From NCBI GenBank assembly GCA_902826155.1, contig CADEDU010000034.1:1-64000 (forward strand): a DNA stretch of 64,000 nucleotides. The letters run 5' to 3'. A program made the translations under genes and the position numbers. Below the pieces are notes generated by a model, which was not told the DNA's origin, did no database searches, and saw only the letters and a list, made by a program, of their open reading frames with translations. Position 1 is the stretch's first letter, and each line of letters opens with the position of its first letter. Positions 1 to 10,002 of the stretch are shown piece after piece. The stretch comes from an uncultured beta proteobacterium (GTDB lineage Bacteria > Pseudomonadota > Gammaproteobacteria > Burkholderiales > SG8-39).

Positions 1-633
1 GCAGCCCTTGGGGAAGCCGGTCGTGCCCGAGGTGTACTGGATGTTGAGCAGGTCATCCAGTGCCACCGTCACTGGCGCGCGAAACGCCGGATCGCCTTCT
101 GCTTCTAACGTGTGCCAGGCATGCTGTCCCGCGCGCGGCGCTCCGGCCACGATGACGCGATCGTCGGTCAGCGAGGCGGGGCGCTTAGGCATTGCTTCCA
201 TCACCGGCAGATACGCTTCAGCGATGATGACAAAGTGGACCTCGGCGTCATTGACGAGGTAGTCCAATTCGCGCCCGGTGTAGCCGGTATTGACCGGCGC
301 CATCACTGCACCGAGCCGGCTCAAGGCGAGCCAGGTGATCGGAAACTCCGGCACGTTGGCCAGCATCACCGCCACCCGCGTGCCCTTGCACACGCCGAGT
401 CGATGCAGACCGCTTGCCAGGCGGTTGACGCTCGCCTGTAAGGCGCGATACGAGATCCGCCGTCCCGTCTCGAAAAAATCCAAGGCGACACGATCGGGGA
501 CTTCAGTTGCGGCTTCATCGAGCAGTGCAGCGGTCGACGCAGGCAGCGGTTCGGCCTCGATCTGCTTGATCCGCTCGCGCAGATCGCGCGCGTAGCGTGG
601 ATCGATCCAGGAGGGTTCCAGCGGGCGCTGCAT
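1..633 (-). CDS. AMP-forming acyl-CoA synthetase, N-terminal part (runs off window)
   Basis: Start codon at 633-631; the frame stays open for 211 codons to the window edge, so the C-terminal adenylate-forming lid is outside. Residues 200-210 read YTSGTTGFPKG, the P-loop of the AMP-binding (ANL) superfamily, and the preceding ~60-residue stretch from about residue 45 has the usual PDRVALDF...RISYRAL pattern. It would activate a carboxylic acid with ATP and CoA in the cytoplasm. The start lies 3 nt after the hyuB stop, so it is the last visible gene of the minus-strand operon and may activate the acid produced by the hydrolases. The substrate cannot be read from this fragment. Confidence 0.9.
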   Translation of the reverse strand, partial: MQRPLEPSWIDPRYARDLRERIKQIEAEPLPASTAALLDEAATEVPDRVALDFFETGRRISYRALQASVNRLASGLHRLGVCKGTRVAVMLANVPEFPITWLALSRLGAVMAPVNTGYTGRELDYLVNDAEVHFVIIAEAYLPVMEAMPKRPASLTDDRVIVAGAPRAGQHAWHTLEAEGDPAFRAPVTVALDDLLNIQYTSGTTGFPKGC

Positions 634-636
634 GAC

Positions 637-2292
637 TCAGATCCCGTAGATGCGAGCGGCGCTTGCCGCGGAGAGCATGCCCTGTTCGATGTCGCGCTCG
701 ATCAGCGGCCGGGACCGGTCCTTCGGATCGCCATATCCGGCCCCTCCCGAGGTGGCGATGGCGACGAGATCGCCTTTGCGCAGCCGCGCGCCCTTCTTCA
801 GGTCGATCGGCAGCACCTGACCATCGCGAATGACTTGGGCGGTGGTGAGCATGCCCGAAGTGCCGCCGGCGAGGCCGAGCGGCGCGATGCGAAAGCGGTC
901 GCCGTACAGGGAGAAGTCGACCTCGTCGCGCGTGATCTCGTAGACGCGCCGCATGCCCAGTCCACCGCGGTACCGGCCATGCCCGAACGAGTCGGGGTTG
1001 AGCGCGTAGCCGGCGATGCGGAAGTAATCGAATTCCATCTCGAGCGATTCGATCGGCGAGTTGGTGGTGTTGGAGAGCGGTGCGGCGATGCCATCGGCGC
1101 CATCGGCGCCGATCGAGGCGCCGAAGCCTCCGCCATAGGTTTCCAGGCAGACACGGAAACGTCCGTCGTTGAGTCGGCTGAGGCAGGTGATCAACGTGGC
1201 GTCGAACCCCGAGGCGATCACTCGATCGGGGATCACCTGCGCAAGTGCGCGCATCACCGCATCGTAGGCGCGGTAGCACGGCTCCATGCGGGCGCGCACC
1301 GGCGCCGGCGGTTTCGGGTTGAGCAGGCTGCCATAGGGCACCTTCAGCGACACCGGGCGGAAGCTGCCTTCGTTGAACGGCACGTCGGCGCCGATCAGCA
1401 CGCCTTTGATACAGCTCATCACCGCCGAAGTGGTCGACGCGAGCGGCGAGTTGATGTTCAGCGTGACCTGCGGACAGGTGCCGTCGAAATCGATCTCCAT
1501 CGCATCGTCGCGGACCGTCACGCGCGCCCGCACCCACAACGGCGCGTCGGTCTTGCCGTCATCGTCGACCGCGTCCTCGCCGAAGTAGACGCCGTCGGGC
1601 ACCGCGCGAATCGCGGCGCGCAACTGGCGCTCCGAATAATCGATCAGCGCCTGCATCGATGCCGCCACCGTCGCGGTGCCGTACTTGCGGCAGAGCTGTC
1701 GCACGCGCTCCACGCCGATCGCGTTGGCGGCGAACTGCGCGTTGAAATCTCCCAGGGTTTGATCGGGGACGCGGATGTTCGCCTCCAGCAACCGCTCGAA
1801 CGTGCCGCCGTGCCAATCGCGCGACTGGCTGAATTTGAGCGGCGGCAGCAGCAGGCCTTCCTGATAGACGTCGGTGGCGGCGTTATTGAGGCCGGGACTG
1901 CCACCGCCCAGATCGAGATGGTGGGCGGTGGTGCCACTGAACGCGATGAGCCGGCCATCGACGAACACCGGGGTGAAGATGAACACGTCCTGCAAATGCT
2001 GCCCGCCGCGGAACGGATGGTTGTTCACCAGGAAATCGTCTTCGCACAGCGTGTCGGCCGGATACACCTCGAGGCACGCCCGCAAGGTCGTGTTCATCGA
2101 GCCGAGCTGCATCGGCACCATCTCGGCCTGCGCGACGATGTTGCCGTCGCGATCGAGAATGGCGGCTGAGGCGTCGCGCGCCTCGCGCACGATGTTGGAG
2201 TAGGCCGAGCGCACCAGCTTCGTGCCCATTTCGCGCGCTGCGGCAAGCAGCGCCTGGCTGATGACGGCGTAGTCGACCGGATCGAGACTCAT
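637..2292 (-). CDS. hyuB: Hydantoinase B / oxoprolinase B-type subunit (set 1)
   Basis: 551 residues, the normal length for a HyuB/N-methylhydantoinase B family subunit. It has the family metal/active-site blocks NHPFRGGQHLQDV (about residue 90) and TTAHHLDLGGGSPG (about 122), then YQEGLLLPPLK, and a C-terminal GGAGYGDP block. Partners with HyuA for ATP-dependent hydrolysis of a cyclic amide (hydantoin, oxoproline or similar). Start ATG overlaps the hyuA stop by 4 nt (ATGA), so the two subunits are translationally coupled and probably made in equal amount. Exact substrate unknown; acetone carboxylase-type activity is a less likely alternative because the third subunit is absent. Confidence 0.92.
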   Translation of the reverse strand: MSLDPVDYAVISQALLAAAREMGTKLVRSAYSNIVREARDASAAILDRDGNIVAQAEMVPMQLGSMNTTLRACLEVYPADTLCEDDFLVNNHPFRGGQHLQDVFIFTPVFVDGRLIAFSGTTAHHLDLGGGSPGLNNAATDVYQEGLLLPPLKFSQSRDWHGGTFERLLEANIRVPDQTLGDFNAQFAANAIGVERVRQLCRKYGTATVAASMQALIDYSERQLRAAIRAVPDGVYFGEDAVDDDGKTDAPLWVRARVTVRDDAMEIDFDGTCPQVTLNINSPLASTTSAVMSCIKGVLIGADVPFNEGSFRPVSLKVPYGSLLNPKPPAPVRARMEPCYRAYDAVMRALAQVIPDRVIASGFDATLITCLSRLNDGRFRVCLETYGGGFGASIGADGADGIAAPLSNTTNSPIESLEMEFDYFRIAGYALNPDSFGHGRYRGGLGMRRVYEITRDEVDFSLYGDRFRIAPLGLAGGTSGMLTTAQVIRDGQVLPIDLKKGARLRKGDLVAIATSGGAGYGDPKDRSRPLIERDIEQGMLSAASAARIYGI

Positions 2293-4310
2293 CGGGTGTT
2301 CTCGTCGCGAGTGAGGATGAGGTTGCCGGCGCGGTCGCTGCGCGCCTGCCAGCGCGGGGGGACGTAGATCGTCGCGGTTTCGTCTTCGATGAGCAGTGGA
2401 CCGCTCATCGACCCATGCTGCGCGACGTGCGCGCGGGTGAGCAACGTGCAGGTGCGTCGTTCGCGCTGCTCGTAGAGGACACGCTCTCGCGGCGGGCGCG
2501 AGGCGGCCGGCGGGCTGTTTGGCAAGTCGCAGCGTTCGGGTACCGAGGCGCCGATGCGAAAGCCGACGACCTCCACGCGCTTGCCCGCCAGGCCCGCGCC
2601 GCCACCATGAAAGTAGACCAGTCGATGCGCGGTGTCGAACGCGTCGCGAATCCCCGCTTCGGTGAGCGCGCCTTCCGGCAGCGGCACGTCGATCTCGAAC
2701 GCCTGGCCGACGAAACGCATCTGCAGCGTGCGGGCAAATATCAGGCCTGTGTGCATGCCCAGGGCTGCGAACCGATCACGCATTCGCTCTTCGAGCGATG
2801 CAAACACCTCGTTGACCGTGGCGGGTGCCTGCGTATCGAGCAGCAGCTTGCGCGTCGCCGTCTCGAACTGGGTGTAGTCCGCGGCGAGCAGTCCGTACGC
2901 GGACAGCACGCCTGCGTTCTGCGGCACGACGATCGTGCCGATTCCCAGCTCTTCGGCAATCCGGCCGGCATGCAATGGACCGGCGCCGCCGAAAGGGGCG
3001 AGCACGTAATCGCGCGGATCGCGCCCGAGTTCGGTCGAGATGAGCTGGATGGCGCGTACGACATTGGCATCGGCAAGTCGGATTGCGCTATCGGCGATGG
3101 CCTCCAGGCTCATCTCGAACTGCTGCGCGAGCGTGCCGAACGCCGCACGTGCCGCGGCCACGTCGAGCTTCATGCGCCCGCCGAGAAACGAGTCCGGATC
3201 GATGGTGCCGCGGATGACGTGTGCATCGGTGATCGTGGGTTGGGTGCCGCCGCGACCGTAGCAGGCCGGACCGGGATCGGCGCCCGCGGAGCGCGGACCC
3301 ACGCGCAGCATCCCGCCCGGATCGCGCCAGACGATGCTGCCGCCACCGGCACCGACCGAAGCGATGTCGACCACCGGTGTGCGGATCGGCAACCCATCGA
3401 CCGCGGTTTCGGGGGCGATGACCGGCTTGCCGCCGGTCACCAGGCATACATCGGTGCTGGTGCCGCCCATGTCGAAGGTGACCAGGTTGTCGTAGCCCGA
3501 GGCGCCGGCCTGGCGCAGGGCACCGGTGACGCCGGCTGCCGGACCGGAGAACAGGGCGGTGATCGCATTGCGCCGAATCGCCGCGGCCGGCAGCCGTCCG
3601 CCGTTCGACTGCATGATGCTGAAGCGCCCGCGGAAGCCTTCGCGCGCCAGGCGCGATTCGAATCGAGCCAGATAGCCGTCGATGATCGGCTGTACATAGG
3701 CAGCCAGTGCGGTGGTGGACGCACGCTCGTACTCGCGGAACTCGCGGCTGATATCCGACGAACAGCTCACCACCATGTCCGGGAACAGATCACGCACGAT
3801 GGCTGCGACCGCCTGCTCGTGTGCCGGATTGGCGTAGGCATTGAGCAGGCAGATTGCCACGGCGCGATAGGGCCGCGCGCCCAGCGCGGTGCGCAGGACG
3901 CTTTGCGCGACGGACCGGTCGAGCGGCTTGGCGGCCTCGCCGCTTGCCAGCATGCGCTCGTCGATCTCGATGACGTCGCGGCGTTCGACTACCGGCGCCG
4001 GCTTCTGGTACGCGAGCTGATAGACCCGTGGCCGATCCTGGCGTTGGATCAACAGCAGATCGCGAAAACCCGCGGTGGTGACGAACGCGGTGAGCGCGCC
4101 TTTGCGCTCGAGCACTGCGTTGGTGGCAACCGTGGAACCATGGACCAGATCGGTGACCTGCTCGAGCGGGATGTTCGCCGCCGCGAGCGCCGCGAACACG
4201 CCCTCCTCAGGGCTGCGCGGGACGCTGGGCACCTTTGCGACACGGACCGCATCGCCATCCACTGCGATCAGATCGGTGAAGGTGCCGCCGACTTCGACGC
4301 CGACACGCAT
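2289..4310 (-). CDS. hyuA: Hydantoinase A / oxoprolinase A-type ATPase subunit (set 1)
   Basis: 673 residues from ATG at 4310; the reading frame is open further upstream but that extension overlaps the bug gene and lacks family similarity, whereas this start gives the canonical N-terminus with VGGTFTD (phosphate-1 motif, residues 7-13). Further ASKHA-fold motifs are FDMGGTSTDV (about 277), GAGGGSI (about 320) and SAGADPGPACYGRGG (about 340). Phosphorylates or activates the cyclic amide in the HyuAB complex. Stop of the preceding bug gene is 2 nt upstream and the next gene hyuB overlaps by 4 nt. Confidence 0.93.
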   Translation of the reverse strand: MRVGVEVGGTFTDLIAVDGDAVRVAKVPSVPRSPEEGVFAALAAANIPLEQVTDLVHGSTVATNAVLERKGALTAFVTTAGFRDLLLIQRQDRPRVYQLAYQKPAPVVERRDVIEIDERMLASGEAAKPLDRSVAQSVLRTALGARPYRAVAICLLNAYANPAHEQAVAAIVRDLFPDMVVSCSSDISREFREYERASTTALAAYVQPIIDGYLARFESRLAREGFRGRFSIMQSNGGRLPAAAIRRNAITALFSGPAAGVTGALRQAGASGYDNLVTFDMGGTSTDVCLVTGGKPVIAPETAVDGLPIRTPVVDIASVGAGGGSIVWRDPGGMLRVGPRSAGADPGPACYGRGGTQPTITDAHVIRGTIDPDSFLGGRMKLDVAAARAAFGTLAQQFEMSLEAIADSAIRLADANVVRAIQLISTELGRDPRDYVLAPFGGAGPLHAGRIAEELGIGTIVVPQNAGVLSAYGLLAADYTQFETATRKLLLDTQAPATVNEVFASLEERMRDRFAALGMHTGLIFARTLQMRFVGQAFEIDVPLPEGALTEAGIRDAFDTAHRLVYFHGGGAGLAGKRVEVVGFRIGASVPERCDLPNSPPAASRPPRERVLYEQRERRTCTLLTRAHVAQHGSMSGPLLIEDETATIYVPPRWQARSDRAGNLILTRDENTR

Positions 4311-4312
4311 GC

Positions 4313-5266
4313 TCAATCGAGCTTCAGATTGAGTGGTGCCAGCACCTTGCGCCACAGCTCGGTTTCGTCGGCGATCAACTTGCCGAACTGGGCGGGCGTG
4401 ATCTCCCCGACTTCGGACCCGTCGCGGCGCATGCGCTCGAGGACTTCCGGCGTCTTGAGGAGCGCGTTGGTTTCGGTGTTGAGTCGCGTGATGACCGCTT
4501 GCGGCGTTCCGCTCGGGGTGACGATGCCATACCACGAGTAGGCGACCATGCCGGGCAGTCCGGATTCCACGAAGGTGGGGATGTCCGGCGCGGCGGCGAT
4601 GCGTGCTTCGCCGGTGTGCGCGATCGCCTTCACACGCTTGCCGCTCGTGTTGGCGAGCGCTGTTCCGGTGCCATCGAAATGTACGTCGGCACGACCGGCG
4701 ATGATGTCGGTGTTGGCGGGCGTGCTGCCCTTGTAATGGACCGCGAAGATGTCCACGCCGGCAAGCGATTTGAACAGCTCGCCTACCAGATGCGACGAGC
4801 CGGCGATGCCCTGCGTGGCCCAATTCACCTTGCCCGGATTGGCTTTCGCGTGATCGATCAACTCGCGTACGGTAGTGGGAGCGAACTGTGGCGATGCGAC
4901 GAGCACGAACGGCTGGCGCGCCACCAGCGCTACCGGCACGAGCTGTTCGGGTCGGTAACGCAGATCCTTGAGGGTGAGCGGATTCATCGCCATCGTAGTC
5001 ACCGTCACGATCATGAGCGTGTGGCCATCGGGTGCGGACTTGGCCACGCGCTCGGCGGCCAGCGCCGTGGCTGCGCCGGGCAGGTTCTCGACGATGACCG
5101 GATGGCCGAGGCGCTGTTGCAGACCCGCTGCGACCACTCGACCGTAGATGTCGGTGGTGCCGCCGGCGGGGTAGGGCACGATGAGTCGCACGGTGCCCTT
5201 GGGATAGTCCTGCGCGGATGCACCGAGCGCTGCCGCGATCGCGAGGATGCCAAGTAAAGCGCGCAT
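4313..5266 (-). CDS. Bug/TctC-family periplasmic solute receptor 1
   Basis: 317 residues, starting MRALLGILAIAAALGASAQDYP: a Sec signal peptide with a cleavage site after ASA. The start at 5266 is chosen because AAGGAG lies just upstream and gives a normal signal peptide; a longer frame exists but adds an unrelated N-terminus. Typical Bug blocks follow: RLIVPYPAGGTTDIYGR, PDGHTL, YKGSTPANTDIIAG. Bug proteins bind carboxylates and related small molecules in the periplasm, often for TTT transporters, but no tctA/tctB membrane genes are in the window. Its place inside a hyu operon suggests that it binds the amide substrate or product. Confidence 0.92.
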   Translation of the reverse strand: MRALLGILAIAAALGASAQDYPKGTVRLIVPYPAGGTTDIYGRVVAAGLQQRLGHPVIVENLPGAATALAAERVAKSAPDGHTLMIVTVTTMAMNPLTLKDLRYRPEQLVPVALVARQPFVLVASPQFAPTTVRELIDHAKANPGKVNWATQGIAGSSHLVGELFKSLAGVDIFAVHYKGSTPANTDIIAGRADVHFDGTGTALANTSGKRVKAIAHTGEARIAAAPDIPTFVESGLPGMVAYSWYGIVTPSGTPQAVITRLNTETNALLKTPEVLERMRRDGSEVGEITPAQFGKLIADETELWRKVLAPLNLKLD

Positions 5267-5336
5267 GCGTGTCACTCCTTGCAGTGGTTCTGAACGGTCG
5301 AGAGGAATGCGACGCCGGTGATCCGGCGCAGGCGGC

Positions 5337-6287
5337 TCATTGCGGCTGCACCCCCGCGGCGCGCAGCAGGCTGCCATAGGATTGAATCTGCTCGGCGATG
5401 AACGCGGCGAACTCCTCGGGGGTCGAAGGATTCACCGCGAACGCCTGCTTCTCCAGTCCGGCCAACACCTCGGGCCGCTTCATTGCCGCATGGAACTCGC
5501 GACTGACGCGATCGACGATCTCGCGTGGCAGCCCCGCGGGTCCGACCAGCCCCATCCAATTGGAGATCGTGAATTTCGGCAGGCCCGCTTCGTAGATGGT
5601 CGGCACCTCGGGCAGAAGCGGTGAACGTTGTTTGAGTGTGGTGACCAGCGCGCGCAGTTTGCCCTCGCGCACGTACGAGAGCGCCGCGGTCGGCGGGTCC
5701 ATCATGGCTTGAACACGTCCGGCCACCAGATCGACCACGGCCGGCGGTGCGCTCTTGTAAGGCACGTGCAGCATGTCGAGTCCGGCCAATGCGTTCATCT
5801 GCGCAAAAGCAACGATGCCGCTGGCATTGCCGGTGGCATAGGCAAGCTTGCCGGGGTTGGCTTTGACGTGACTCACGAACTCGGCGAACGTGCGCGCCGG
5901 TACCTCGGCGTTGACGTAGAGAAACACCGTGTAGCGGCCGATGTCGGTGATCGGCGTGAAGTCGCGCTGGGCATCGTAGGGCGGTTGCTTGCGCAGCGCC
6001 GGCACTGCGGCAAGCGGACTGCCGCTGCCGATGTAGAGCGTGTAGCCATCGGGCGCCGCCTTGGCCGCTTCGGTACCCGAGACTGCACCGTCGCCCCCGG
6101 GCTTCGGATCGATCACGATCGGTTGGCCGAGTGCCGCAGACACCGGCCCACTGATGATGCGCGTGATCACGTCGGTCGAGGAGCCCGGACCGAACGGGAT
6201 GATGATGCGGATCGGGCGATTGGGATACTGCGCGAGCGCCTGTGAAGCGCAGAGGATCGCGACAACGACGAACAGCAAACGTCTCAT
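5337..6287 (-). CDS. Bug/TctC-family periplasmic solute receptor 2
   Basis: 316 residues with signal peptide MRRLLFVVVAILCASQALAQ and mature Bug domain (RIIIPFGPGSSTDVITR, PDGYTLYIG, YKSAPPAVVDLVAG). Start ATG overlaps the stop of upstream hyuB by 4 nt. A second, different receptor follows 70 nt downstream, so two Bug proteins of separate sequence are made from one transcript, as if the operon handles two ligands or two enantiomers. No membrane partner is encoded nearby. Confidence 0.92.
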   Translation of the reverse strand: MRRLLFVVVAILCASQALAQYPNRPIRIIIPFGPGSSTDVITRIISGPVSAALGQPIVIDPKPGGDGAVSGTEAAKAAPDGYTLYIGSGSPLAAVPALRKQPPYDAQRDFTPITDIGRYTVFLYVNAEVPARTFAEFVSHVKANPGKLAYATGNASGIVAFAQMNALAGLDMLHVPYKSAPPAVVDLVAGRVQAMMDPPTAALSYVREGKLRALVTTLKQRSPLLPEVPTIYEAGLPKFTISNWMGLVGPAGLPREIVDRVSREFHAAMKRPEVLAGLEKQAFAVNPSTPEEFAAFIAEQIQSYGSLLRAAGVQPQ

Positions 6288-7954
6288 GAGTAGATCTCCT
6301 GCTTGGCCTGGAGACTGATTTTGCGGTTGGCGATATCTGCGTTGAGCAGCGAATGCGGTCGCGCTTTCGGATCGCCGTAGCCGCCGCCGCCAGCGGTCTC
6401 GACGATCAGCCGATCGCCACGGGAAACGGTGGTGACGGTTTTCGAGGCGATGACTTCGATTCGGCCGTCTGCGCGACGGATCGTCGCCGTCGACATCGCG
6501 CCATCGCTGCCGCCGGCCGAGCCACGCGCCGCCGTGAAGTGGCGCTCGCCGCGATAGGTGAAGCGAATGTCGTCGGCCATGAACTCATACTCCTTGGCAA
6601 CACCCAGACCACCGCGATGGGTGCCCGGACCCCCTGAATCCTGGCGCAAGCCGAAACGCACGACGCGGATCGGCGCTTCGATCGAGAGCGCCTCGATCGG
6701 CAGGTTCATGCTGTTCGAACCGTCGGTCTGCAGGCAGTCGACCCCGTCGCTGCGCTCGCTCGCACCGGTGCCCGCGGCAATGAGCTCGCTCACGATGAAC
6801 GCGCTGCCGTCGGCGCGCCGGCCACCGAAGGCGAGCATCACCGAGAGCCCGGCAGCGGACGCCGGCACCCGATCGGGCATCACGTCGGCCAGCGCGCTGA
6901 CCATCATTCCGCACATGCGCTTGATCGTGGCGGTGCGTGCATTCACCGGGGCGGGTGCAACCGGATTGACGAGCGAGCCCTCGGGCAGATGCAGCGTGAC
7001 CGGACGAAAACAACCGCCGTTGGTGGGGATCTGCGCATCGGTCAGGGCACGCACGGCGTAGTAGGCCGCGGCTTGTGCGCCCGAGGGCACGCAGTTGAGC
7101 GGGCCACGCAGCTGACGATCGGTGCCGGTGAAGTCGAAGTGGATGGTCCCGTCGGCCACCGTGACCGCGACTTCGATACGCACGCGTCGGTCGAGCTCGA
7201 CACCATCATTGTCGAGATAGTCGACATAGCGAAATGTCCCCTGCGGCAGCTGCCGCAGGGCGGCGCGCGTCATCGACTCGGATCGATCGAGGAGTACGGC
7301 AAAGATCCGCTCGATGGCAGGGGCGCCGTGCACCTCGATCAGTTCTTTGAGCCGGCGCGCGCCGACGTTGCAGGCGGCGAGCTGAGCGTTCAAGTCCCCC
7401 ATGAACGTATCGGCGAGCCGGATGTTGAAGCGCAGCATCTCGTCGAGGGTCTCATTGACCATGCCCGCCGCGATGTACTTGAGCGGCGGGATGCGCAACC
7501 CTTCCTGATAGATCTCGGTGGCGTTGGTCGGGATCGAGCCGGGCGACATGCCGCCCACATCCTGGTGGTGGACGGTCGTGACGCTGAAGGCAACGACGCG
7601 GCCGTCGGCGTGCACCGGGATGAAGAGCGTGATGTCGGGCAGGTGCGTGCCACCGCAGTACGGATCGTTCAGGATGTAGACATCGCCTGCGACCATCCCC
7701 GTGACCGGGTACTTCGCGATCACCGCTTGCAGCGCCGGGATCATGGTGGCCAGATGGATCGGGATCGCGGTGGCTTGGGCGATCGTCTGCGCATCGGCGG
7801 TGAAGATCGCGGCGGAGCAGTCCATGCCTTCCTTGACGATCGGCGAGAACGCGCTGTGCAGCAGCGTCATCTGCATCTCGTTGGCGATGCCTTCGAGCTT
7901 GTTGCGCACGACTTCGAGCGTAACGGGATCTTGTGCCGGATCGCGCGCGTTCAT
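6284..7954 (-). CDS. hyuB: Hydantoinase B / oxoprolinase B-type subunit (set 2)
   Basis: 556 residues from ATG at 7954, which overlaps the upstream hyuA stop by 4 nt; the frame is open further upstream but only as the antisense-free shadow of hyuA. Shows LEVVRNKLEGIANEMQ at the N-terminus, NDPYCGGTHLPDI, VHHQDVGGMSPG, YQEGLRIPPLKY and a C-terminal GGGGYGDPKAR block, all standard for HyuB. Clearly diverged from the set-1 subunit, so this is not a recent duplication. Forms the second HyuAB complex of the operon. Confidence 0.92.
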   Translation of the reverse strand: MNARDPAQDPVTLEVVRNKLEGIANEMQMTLLHSAFSPIVKEGMDCSAAIFTADAQTIAQATAIPIHLATMIPALQAVIAKYPVTGMVAGDVYILNDPYCGGTHLPDITLFIPVHADGRVVAFSVTTVHHQDVGGMSPGSIPTNATEIYQEGLRIPPLKYIAAGMVNETLDEMLRFNIRLADTFMGDLNAQLAACNVGARRLKELIEVHGAPAIERIFAVLLDRSESMTRAALRQLPQGTFRYVDYLDNDGVELDRRVRIEVAVTVADGTIHFDFTGTDRQLRGPLNCVPSGAQAAAYYAVRALTDAQIPTNGGCFRPVTLHLPEGSLVNPVAPAPVNARTATIKRMCGMMVSALADVMPDRVPASAAGLSVMLAFGGRRADGSAFIVSELIAAGTGASERSDGVDCLQTDGSNSMNLPIEALSIEAPIRVVRFGLRQDSGGPGTHRGGLGVAKEYEFMADDIRFTYRGERHFTAARGSAGGSDGAMSTATIRRADGRIEVIASKTVTTVSRGDRLIVETAGGGGYGDPKARPHSLLNADIANRKISLQAKQEIYS

Positions 7955-10002
7955 GGCTGCCTGGTCATGATGAGCACCTCGTTGGCGGCGACGGTTGCGT
8001 GCCACCCCGGTTCGATCAAGGTGGTGGTGTCGCCCTGTTCGATGATCGCCGGCCCGCTGATGCGCTGTCCGGGAGCGAGGCCGTCGCGGTCCCAGACACT
8101 GGCGGCGACGAATGCGCGTTGCCCTTCCAGCAGGATCTCGCGGGTGCCTTTGCGAGCTTCGCTGCGCGCGGTGTTTCCAGGCGCAGCGGCCGCCACGGCG
8201 CTTGGAGCGCGCTGCACGACGCGCAGGTTGACGAAACGGGCGGGGCCGGCGGTGCTGTGGCCGTAGATCTGGTCGTGCAGCGCGCGAAAACGCTCGTAGG
8301 CGTTTGCGATGAGCTGCGCCGAGTCTGTCCGCTCGATCGGGACTTCGATGTGATGAGCTTGTCCGACGTAGCACACGTCGGCGTAGCAACTCGTCTGCAC
8401 GGTGTTCGGATCGACGCCTTCGGCGCGCATGCGCTGCGCACACTCCACGGCGAGGCGCTCGCACACCTGGAGGATCACGGCGGGATCGGTCTCAGCCAGC
8501 TTGGACATGAACGCGCTGGAGGACTCGTGTTCGATCAGCGCGGCGAGCAGCCCCGCGGCGCAGAGCACGCCCGGGTAGCGCGGGACGATGATGCGCTCGA
8601 TGCCCAACTCGCGCGCCAGCGCGGTGGCGTGAAGCGGTCCGGCGCCGCCGAATGGCATGAGGCTGTAGGCGCGCGGATCGATGCCGCGACTGATCGACAC
8701 CAGCCGAATCCCTTCGGCCATCTGCACGTTGACCACACGGTGCACGCCAAGCGCGGCTTCGTGCACGCTCAATCCGAGCGGCCGGGCGACGTTGTGTTCG
8801 ATGGCCCGATGCGCGAGCGCCCGATCCAGGCGCAACGTGCCTCCGGCGAAGTAGGCGGGGTCGAGCAGGCCCAGCACGATCGAGGCGTCGGTCACGGTGG
8901 CATCCTCGCCGCCGCGGCCGTAGCACGCAGGTCCAGGCTCTGCGCCGGCGGATTGCGGCCCCACGCGCAAGCCGCCGCCCGCGTCGATCCAGGCGATACT
9001 GCCGCCGCCGGAGCCGATCGAATTCACATCCACCATCGGCACGCGAATGCGATAGCCGTCGAGCAGCCCCTCGGGTCGGATCACCGGCTGACCCGCAGCG
9101 ATCAACGCAATGTCGGAGCTGGTGCCGCCGATGTCGACGGTGATCAGATTCGTGTCTCCGACCGAGCGACCTACCTCGCGCGCACCCACCACGCCGGCGG
9201 CCGGTCCGGACAGGAACAGGCGAATCGGTCGCTGCCGCGCGATGGTGGCCGAGCACACGCCGCCGCGCGACTGCATGATCTGCAAAGCCGCCGGCACGCC
9301 AGCGCGCGCCAGATCGGCTTCCATGCTGCCCAGGTAGCGATCCAGCCCGCGCTTGACATAGGCATCGAACGACGTGACCACGGTGCGCTCGAATTCGCGG
9401 AACGCCGGATCGACATCCGAGGACATCGATACGACCAGATCGGGATGGCGCGTTCGGATATAGAGCGCGGCCGCGCGCTCGTGCGCAGGGTTCACGAACG
9501 CGAACAGAAAACACACCGCGATGGCTTCGACGCCTGCTTCGATGAGCGTGTTCACGCTGCGCTCGAGCGAGGCCATGTCGAGCGGTTTGATCACCGAGCC
9601 GTCCGGCCCGATCGCCTCCTCGACACCTTGGCGCTGCGCTCCCGGTGCGAGGAACACTGGCGTTTCGGGCTTCAGGATCAGTTGATAGAGCTGCCGGCGG
9701 TTCTGCCGGCCGATCTCCAGCACGTCGGTGAACCCTGCGGTGCCCAGCAGGCCAAGCCTCGCGCCTTTGCGTTCGAGCACCGCGTTGGTGGCGACGGTGG
9801 TGCCATGCACGAAGCGATCGACGTTGCGGGGCGCGACTTGCCAGGCGGGCAGCAATTCAGACAGAACCGTGCGCACCGCTGCGCTCGGATCGGAGCGCGT
9901 CGAGGGGACTTTGGCGATGCGCATGCGCCCATCGGCATCCATCGCGACGACATCGGTGAACGTTCCGCCGATGTCGACGCCGATCGATGTGCCGCGTGCC
10001 AT
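7951..10002 (-). CDS. hyuA: Hydantoinase A / oxoprolinase A-type ATPase subunit (set 2)
   Basis: 683 residues from ATG at 10002, one base shared with the stop of the amidohydrolase gene (TGATG). This start gives MARGTSIGVDIGGTFTD; an upstream start at 10044 would add an unrelated 14-residue leader. Motifs: VDIGGTFTD, TVDIGGTSSDIAL, GSGGGSIAW, SAGAEPGPACYGRGG and FGGAGPLHA. Works with the overlapping hyuB as an ATP-dependent cyclic amidase. Substrate not determined from sequence. Confidence 0.93.
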   Translation of the reverse strand: MARGTSIGVDIGGTFTDVVAMDADGRMRIAKVPSTRSDPSAAVRTVLSELLPAWQVAPRNVDRFVHGTTVATNAVLERKGARLGLLGTAGFTDVLEIGRQNRRQLYQLILKPETPVFLAPGAQRQGVEEAIGPDGSVIKPLDMASLERSVNTLIEAGVEAIAVCFLFAFVNPAHERAAALYIRTRHPDLVVSMSSDVDPAFREFERTVVTSFDAYVKRGLDRYLGSMEADLARAGVPAALQIMQSRGGVCSATIARQRPIRLFLSGPAAGVVGAREVGRSVGDTNLITVDIGGTSSDIALIAAGQPVIRPEGLLDGYRIRVPMVDVNSIGSGGGSIAWIDAGGGLRVGPQSAGAEPGPACYGRGGEDATVTDASIVLGLLDPAYFAGGTLRLDRALAHRAIEHNVARPLGLSVHEAALGVHRVVNVQMAEGIRLVSISRGIDPRAYSLMPFGGAGPLHATALARELGIERIIVPRYPGVLCAAGLLAALIEHESSSAFMSKLAETDPAVILQVCERLAVECAQRMRAEGVDPNTVQTSCYADVCYVGQAHHIEVPIERTDSAQLIANAYERFRALHDQIYGHSTAGPARFVNLRVVQRAPSAVAAAAPGNTARSEARKGTREILLEGQRAFVAASVWDRDGLAPGQRISGPAIIEQGDTTTLIEPGWHATVAANEVLIMTRQP

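Noticed and set aside
835..2169. Long plus-strand open frame antisense to hyuB
   Set aside because: Arg/His-rich composition without domains, typical of a GC-rich shadow of a real gene.
2415..4541. 708-codon plus-strand frame antisense to hyuA
   Set aside because: Mirror of the HyuA coding sequence; no motif, no ribosome site.
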